From positions 1 through 64,000 of the forward strand of contig CASFGA010000011.1 of NCBI GenBank assembly GCA_949294185.1: a DNA stretch of 64,000 bases, in the 5' to 3' direction. The stretch is from an uncultured Bacteroides sp. (lineage in GTDB: Bacteria > Bacteroidota > Bacteroidia > Bacteroidales > Bacteroidaceae). This document shows, piece after piece, positions 59,621 to 64,000 of this stretch. The notes under the pieces were generated by a model. The model was not told the origin of the DNA and ran no database searches. It worked only from the letters and a program-made list of their open reading frames with translations. How positions within the stretch are numbered: position 1 is the stretch's first letter; each line of letters begins with the position of its first letter. The position numbers and the translations under genes are program-made.

Positions 59621-60235
59621 ATGGGAACAATCGTATTGGCGATTCTCGTTTTGATAGCCGGTTACTATTTTCTAAAGAATTTTGAGAAGATAGATCGCCA
59701 CCTGTTCGATTCGGCCGAAGGCTACGAACCCTTTGGCATCGGTGTGGTATATCTCAGTGCCGTGGTGGGAGCCTTCTTCGGCTGCCTGCTTATCTATTGT
59801 GAAATGATAGACAAGAGCATAGAGCCTGTGCCTATTGTGGCCGTGGTATTGACGCTTCTGCTTATGCTCGTCTGTTATAACGTGTTTCAGGCCTTCCTTT
59901 ACATGCACTCTTCGGGCGGCATCTTCGGCAAGTCGCTGTTTATGCTCGTGTCATGCGCGTTTGCCATGCTGGTCGGAGCGGTGGGAAGTGTGGTGGTCAT
60001 CATTCTTGTCATTGCCTTTCTGGTCTTGTCTCTGTTGGGAAAGGCCGCTTTCGGCGACTCTTCATCGTCCGGAGAGCAGCGTTCCTCATCAGACAGCAGT
60101 GAACCCGAATATACGACAGAGGATGAACACGGCAATACACGTACCTTGAAACAGGATGGATGGAATAGGTTTAAAGACGATAGGGGCGATTATTGGAATG
60201 ATAACGGCGACGGAACCGTGAGCCGTGAAGATTAG
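59621..60235 (+). CDS. Membrane protein with acidic tail, unknown
   Basis: A 204-residue protein with four hydrophobic segments (about 2-18, 45-62, 72-95, 108-140). A Ser-rich linker (SSSSGEQRSSSDSS) and a 45-residue polar tail containing TLKQDGWNRFKDDRGDYW and NGDGTVSRED follow. The tail looks like a small folded or metal-binding module. I do not recognise the family. It lies 16 bases after the preceding membrane protein gene and may be its partner. Confidence 0.65.
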   Translation: MGTIVLAILVLIAGYYFLKNFEKIDRHLFDSAEGYEPFGIGVVYLSAVVGAFFGCLLIYCEMIDKSIEPVPIVAVVLTLLLMLVCYNVFQAFLYMHSSGGIFGKSLFMLVSCAFAMLVGAVGSVVVIILVIAFLVLSLLGKAAFGDSSSSGEQRSSSDSSEPEYTTEDEHGNTRTLKQDGWNRFKDDRGDYWNDNGDGTVSRED

Positions 60236-60283
60236 AAACGTTGCAATAAATTATATATGTGTTTTAAAAAAGAAGAAAACGTT

Positions 60284-61396
60284 ATGAAGAAGATTTTATT
60301 TTCAGTTTTTTGTATGATTTTCGGCATATCCATCTGTGGATGTTCGGAGGATGAAACACCCGGATTCGGTTCTATTTATGGAATCGTGACAGATGCCGAA
60401 ACCAGTCAGCCGGTATACGGTGCTTCCGTCATTCTTTCACCCGGCAATCTTTCCACCTTGACGGGGCAGGACGGACATTATGAGTTTGTCGATCTGGAGC
60501 CGGGACAGTATAAGGTGCAGGTTCAGGCCAACGGATATCAGCAGAATGTCCGTCAGATTCAGGTGAATGCAGGCGGCAGCGCGACGGGAGACATGACTCT
60601 TGATCCGGTAAGTGAGTTGTCAAACCTGACACTTTCATCCAACACGCTCGACTTTGATACGGGCTATAACGAGCTGACCCTTACGCTGACCAATACGGGG
60701 AACGCCGGAAACCTGTCGTGGAATGTGAGCGGATTGAACGTTGCGTGGCTTACCATCCAGCCGGCACAGGGTGAAATAGCCATGGGCAAGTCGGCCGAAA
60801 TCAAGGTGCTTATAGACCGCAGCCAGATTACCGCTTCCCAGTCCACCTCCTTCATCATCAATGCAGCCGGAGGCTCGCAGTCTGTCCGGGTGCTGGTAAG
60901 CACACAGGGAGAGAGCGGCGGCAATGAAGGCGGCGATGAAGGGGAAACCGGTGGCGGAGACTACTCGTCGGCCGAGGTTATGTCCTGTGATTCCCGCATC
61001 GAAGCGGCCATCGTCAGCTGCGAACGCTCCGGCTCGGCAGTGGTATTCACCTATACGCTGAAAAATACAGGGCTCGGACTGGTAAACGACTTCCGTATCT
61101 ATCATCCTGAGGCATTGGGTACAAATATCATTGACGGGTCTACCTCCTTGTTCTACGATGCCGAAGGGAATGAATACTCCGACTGCATCATGACATTCCG
61201 TGACGAGTCGGAAAGCGCATACAACATAACGGCCTCTTTCCCTGAGAATATCGCCTGCAAGGGTACGGTAACCATCAAGAACGTGCCTGCGGATGTGGAC
61301 GAGATCAATGTGGCATTGTCCGTGCTTGCTTATCCCAATTCGGAATACAATCTGGCCGGAACGATGATAACGTTTGAAAAAGTCCCCGTTTATTGA
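60284..61396 (+). CDS. Carboxypeptidase-regulatory/BACON-like lipoprotein
   Basis: A 370-residue lipoprotein with lipobox SICGCSED (Cys20). Residues ~27-105 form a carboxypeptidase-regulatory-like beta sandwich: GSIYGIVTDAETSQPVYGASV, YEFVDLEPGQYKVQV. Residues ~110-210 resemble a BACON or choice-of-anchor domain: a TLSSNTLDFD start and a WLTIQPAQGEI block. A Gly/Glu-rich linker and a C-terminal beta domain follow. Such modules mediate surface binding of glycans or proteins. Start at 60284 rather than 60257, because the signal peptide begins there. Confidence 0.75.
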   Translation: MKKILFSVFCMIFGISICGCSEDETPGFGSIYGIVTDAETSQPVYGASVILSPGNLSTLTGQDGHYEFVDLEPGQYKVQVQANGYQQNVRQIQVNAGGSATGDMTLDPVSELSNLTLSSNTLDFDTGYNELTLTLTNTGNAGNLSWNVSGLNVAWLTIQPAQGEIAMGKSAEIKVLIDRSQITASQSTSFIINAAGGSQSVRVLVSTQGESGGNEGGDEGETGGGDYSSAEVMSCDSRIEAAIVSCERSGSAVVFTYTLKNTGLGLVNDFRIYHPEALGTNIIDGSTSLFYDAEGNEYSDCIMTFRDESESAYNITASFPENIACKGTVTIKNVPADVDEINVALSVLAYPNSEYNLAGTMITFEKVPVY

Positions 61397-61408
61397 CAAT
61401 AATCAGTG

Positions 61409-62884
61409 ATGCGTATGAAATGTTTTGCAACTGTTATTTTCTTTTTGTTTTGTTTGGGCAGTCAGTCGGCTGCCCAAACTTTTGAAGACTATAAGCGAAA
61501 GGCAAGAACTGACTTCAGCGACTACAAGCATCGCCGCCGGCAGGAGTTCAAGGAATATCGTGACCGGGTCAACGCCGAGTTTGCAGCATACATGCGCCGG
61601 GCATGGCCGGGGTATAAGGCAGAGCCTGCCAAGCCTGCGCCGCAGCGTCCGGAACCTCCCCGCCCGGAAGTAAGGAAGCCCGATGTGAAGCCTGCTGACA
61701 ATCTTTTGCAGCCGGGCAGGATTACCGCACCCCAGATGCTTCCCGCAGGCCGTCCGCAGCCTGCATACCCTCTGCCCTTGCCGGACGAAGGGCAGGAAGA
61801 AGCTTCATCCTTCAGCTTTCTGTTTTATGGAACTTCGTGTGGACTGCCTTTGGAGGAGAAGCATCGCTTTGCCTTGCGCGGCACGGCGGAGGGGAATGTG
61901 GCGGATGCATGGCAGCGGCTTTCGTCGGATGACTATCTCCCCGTCGTTGCGTCTTGCCTTTCGTGGCGTGACAAGCTGTCTCTCTGCGACTGGGGATATG
62001 TACGTTTCGTGGAACAGATGGCCACGGCCTTTTTTGCAGGCAGCCAGAATGAGGCGCGGCTGATGCAGATGTATGTCCTTACCCAGTCGGGATACAAGGT
62101 GCGTATGGCGCGGGTGGGAAACCGGCTTGTATTGCTGCTCCCCTCGAAAGACGAAATCTATGAATATCCTTACCTTGCCGTGGGCGGAGAGAGGTATTAC
62201 ATCGTCGACCCGTCTGTCCGCGGGGAAACATTCTATCTGTTCGACCGTGAATATCCGAAGGAACGGCAGTTTTCACTGTTCGTCCAGACTGAACCCCTTT
62301 TGGCGGAATCTCTTTCGACGATGCGGACTTTTGCGGCCCGGCGTTATCCGGAGCTGAAGACAGACATAACGGTCAATCGCAATCTGATGAACTTTTACGA
62401 AGACTATCCGCGCGGCAACTCGATGGCCGTCTATGCACAGGCTTCGCTGAGCCGTCATGTGAAAGAGCAGCTTTATCCCGTGCTGCGTCAGGCTCTTTCC
62501 GGAAAGAGTCAGGCGGAAGCCGCAAATGTCCTGATAAACTTCGTACAGACTGCCTTCAGCTACCAGACGGATGAGGAGCAGTTTGGTGAGGAGCGGCCTT
62601 TCTTTCCCGATGAAATATTCTTTCATCCTTACAGCGACTGCGAAGACCGCGCCATTCTTTACACTGTTCTGGTCCGCGACTTGCTTGGCCTCAAGACGGC
62701 ACTGCTGTATTATCCCGGTCATTTGGCCGCGGCTGTCCGTTTCGACGAGGAAGTGACGGGCGATTACATGATGATAGAAGGCGCCCGCTATACGGTTTGC
62801 GACCCGACTTACATCGGGGCCGACATCGGTATGGCCATGCCGCAATACAGGCATGTGGCGGCGGATGTTTTCCGGCTTGAGTGA
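61409..62884 (+). CDS. Secreted transglutaminase-like protein
   Basis: A 491-residue protein with a signal peptide (cleavage after about residue 22, SAAQ). The next ~50 residues have a repeated aromatic-charged pattern with F/Y every 4-5 residues (FEDYKRKA, FSDYKHRR, FKEYRDRV, FAAYMRRA). A Pro-rich linker of ~60 residues follows. The C-terminal two thirds end in a papain-like core with a Cys in SDCEDRA, His in YPGHLAAAV and Asp in VCDPTYIG, the order expected for transglutaminase-like proteases. Probably a periplasmic or surface cysteine peptidase or crosslinker. Last gene of the cluster. Confidence 0.75.
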   Translation: MRMKCFATVIFFLFCLGSQSAAQTFEDYKRKARTDFSDYKHRRRQEFKEYRDRVNAEFAAYMRRAWPGYKAEPAKPAPQRPEPPRPEVRKPDVKPADNLLQPGRITAPQMLPAGRPQPAYPLPLPDEGQEEASSFSFLFYGTSCGLPLEEKHRFALRGTAEGNVADAWQRLSSDDYLPVVASCLSWRDKLSLCDWGYVRFVEQMATAFFAGSQNEARLMQMYVLTQSGYKVRMARVGNRLVLLLPSKDEIYEYPYLAVGGERYYIVDPSVRGETFYLFDREYPKERQFSLFVQTEPLLAESLSTMRTFAARRYPELKTDITVNRNLMNFYEDYPRGNSMAVYAQASLSRHVKEQLYPVLRQALSGKSQAEAANVLINFVQTAFSYQTDEEQFGEERPFFPDEIFFHPYSDCEDRAILYTVLVRDLLGLKTALLYYPGHLAAAVRFDEEVTGDYMMIEGARYTVCDPTYIGADIGMAMPQYRHVAADVFRLE

Positions 62885-62974
62885 CGGCGGCAGAAAGGTC
62901 TGATGGTTTTCATAATCTGTAAAAGTGGTACAATGCTCCGTAATTTGGTTCGGCGTTTTTCGCATGGGATGAGC

Positions 62975-62982
62975 TATCTTTG
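62975..62982 (+). promoter_or_regulatory. -7 box of the CMD-cupin gene
   Basis: TATCTTTG, full match to TAnnTTTG, 25 bases before the ATG at 63008. It separates this gene from the envelope cluster and argues against the longer frame from 62903. Confidence 0.55.
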
Positions 62983-63007
62983 CATCAGACAAAACAAGAT
63001 TGGCACC

Positions 63008-63853
63008 ATGATGAAACCGATTTTTCAAACTGTCAAGACAGGCGTTCTCTTGGGGATGCTTGTTTCTGCACTTAATATTCAAACCGCTATGTCACAAGAA
63101 AAGATTACGCAGACCGCCGGTCGCGTGCAGTTAGGGGAGTTCGCTCCCAAGTTTGCCGAGCTGAATGACGATGTTCTCTTCGGTGAAGTGTGGAACCGTA
63201 AAGGGCTGAGTCCGCACGACCGCAGCATGATAACCGTCGCTGCCCTTGTCGGAAAAGGGATTATCGACTCTTCTCTCACTCATCATCTCCAGTTCGCCAG
63301 ACAGAATGGCGTGACGCGCACCGAGATATCCGAGATGCTGACCCACATTGCCTTCTATGCCGGATGGCCCAATGCATGGGGAGCTTTCCGTCTGGCCAAG
63401 GAAGTATGGGCCGGCGATGCGGAGGGAGATGACGGCAAGACCGCTTTTCAGCGCGAGATGATATTTCCCGTCGGTGAGCCGAATACTGCCTATGCGAAAT
63501 ATTTTACGGGAAACAGTTATCTGGCACGCGTGTCGACCGAGCAGATTCCCTTTTCCAACGTAACGTTTGAGCCTCGCTGCCGCAACAACTGGCATATCCA
63601 TCACGCCACGAAAGGCGGCGGACAGATGTTGGTATGTGTGGCCGGAAAGGGATGGTATCAGGAAGAAGGCGAGCCCGCCGTGCAGATGCTGCCGGGTGAT
63701 GTGGTTCATATTCCCGCCAACGTGAAGCACTGGCACGGTGCCGCCGCCGACAGCTGGTTTGCCCACCTTGCATTCGAGATTCCGGGCGAGGACACTTCGA
63801 ACGAATGGTTTGAGCCGGTCACAGACGAAGCGTATGACAAGCTCGGGAAATAA
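63008..63853 (+). CDS. Secreted carboxymuconolactone decarboxylase-cupin fusion
   Basis: A 281-residue protein with a signal peptide (about 28 residues). Residues ~40-135 are a carboxymuconolactone-decarboxylase-like helical domain: LSPHDRSMITVAALVGKG, THHLQFARQNGVTRTEI and FYAGWPNAW. No CxxC redox pair is present, so it is of the CMD rather than AhpD type. Residues ~165-270 are a cupin: WHIHHATKGGGQMLVCV and PGDVVHIPANVKHWHGA, with histidines for a metal. Such fusions are common in Bacteroidetes, and their substrate is not known. ATG 63011 is an equally possible start. Confidence 0.85.
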   Translation: MMKPIFQTVKTGVLLGMLVSALNIQTAMSQEKITQTAGRVQLGEFAPKFAELNDDVLFGEVWNRKGLSPHDRSMITVAALVGKGIIDSSLTHHLQFARQNGVTRTEISEMLTHIAFYAGWPNAWGAFRLAKEVWAGDAEGDDGKTAFQREMIFPVGEPNTAYAKYFTGNSYLARVSTEQIPFSNVTFEPRCRNNWHIHHATKGGGQMLVCVAGKGWYQEEGEPAVQMLPGDVVHIPANVKHWHGAAADSWFAHLAFEIPGEDTSNEWFEPVTDEAYDKLGK

Positions 63854-63934
63854 GGCGACCGCCCCCGGCTGTCGCTGCAGCCAGAGCGGAAGGTGCGCAT
63901 GATGCGCTATGATTGATAAGTAATGGAAGATTTT

Positions 63935-64000
63935 TCAGTCCGCGGTTCCTGAGCCGGAGCCTTTGTCCGCTTCCGCATACTCCTCGATGCGGAAGCGGTT
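63935..64000 (-). CDS. C-terminal end of a minus-strand gene (partial)
   Basis: An open minus-strand frame enters from the right edge and stops with TGA at 63937-63935. The last residues read NRFRIEEYAEADKGSGSGTAD. A short acidic Gly/Ser-rich tail like this is plausible for a cytoplasmic protein but too little is visible to name it. It converges on the CMD-cupin gene; 81 bases separate the two stops, with no clear terminator. Confidence 0.35.
   Translation of the reverse strand, partial: NRFRIEEYAEADKGSGSGTAD

Noticed and set aside
1-64000. CRISPR array, prophage or integrated element with integrase
   Set aside because: No regularly spaced repeats, cas genes, integrase or structural phage genes were seen on either strand; the VapE gene alone is not enough.

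Overview
The window looks like a chromosomal segment of a gut Bacteroidales, most likely Bacteroides or Phocaeicola. The evidence is: many -7 boxes of the Bacteroides form TAnnTTTG, often with a TTG/TTTG about 19-20 bases upstream; a short primary sigma factor of the sigma-ABfr type (286 aa); Bacteroidetes-specific families (BT4734-type primase/VapE, DUF6048/DUF6452, DUF4199, DUF5683, BACON); an Rnf operon with rseC first; and a class A beta-lactamase of the CepA/CfxA type. I cannot name the species from sequence alone.

Layout. 1-13,025 (minus strand) is a surface-polysaccharide operon read leftward from one well-formed promoter: rfbA-rfbC-rfbD-rfbB (dTDP-L-rhamnose), a Wzx flippase, an EpsG-type Wzy polymerase, a GT2, a fucosyltransferase-like protein, two GT4 enzymes, a UDP-glucuronate epimerase, ugd and the start of a Wzz chain-length protein. 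The core between about 2.7 and 9.4 kb is visibly AT-rich, as expected for exchanged serotype genes. 13.2-19.8 kb holds a VapE-type primase/helicase gene, an Rpn/PDDEXK nuclease, a GNAT-nitrilase fusion and a second rfbA-rfbC pair without rfbB/rfbD.

19.9-30.5 kb (minus) has rpsA, a large TlpA-like thioredoxin lipoprotein, and a four-gene efflux operon (adaptor, RND pump, TolC-like channel) whose last gene is a class A beta-lactamase. 30.6-39.1 kb has a YgbA_NO-family gene (minus), a ThrE-type exporter, then ruvX-def-TPR-pcrA-nspC. 39.2-39.7 kb is a tRNA cluster Gly-Leu-Gly-Gly. It is followed by a small unknown gene, riboflavin synthase, an acetyltransferase, a BrkB/YihY membrane protein, RNase P RNA, a DegQ/HtrA protease and the sigma factor.

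46.0-50.4 kb (minus) is a compact six-gene operon: DUF4199, a GtrB-like glycosyltransferase, DUF6452, DUF6048, mntP, apbE. A transcription unit with SRP RNA and tRNA-Thr follows, then rseC-rnfBCDGEA (51.2-56.7 kb). ApbE is the flavin transferase that would load FMN onto Rnf subunits.

57.0-62.9 kb is the least explained part. It is a same-strand, tightly packed set of six envelope genes: an LPP20-like lipoprotein, a DUF5683 membrane protein, two uncharacterised multi-pass membrane proteins, a carboxypeptidase-regulatory/BACON-like lipoprotein and a secreted transglutaminase-like protein with an N-terminal charged repeat. I consider it the best candidate for an undescribed system. The window ends with a secreted carboxymuconolactone-decarboxylase/cupin fusion and the 3' end of a minus-strand gene.
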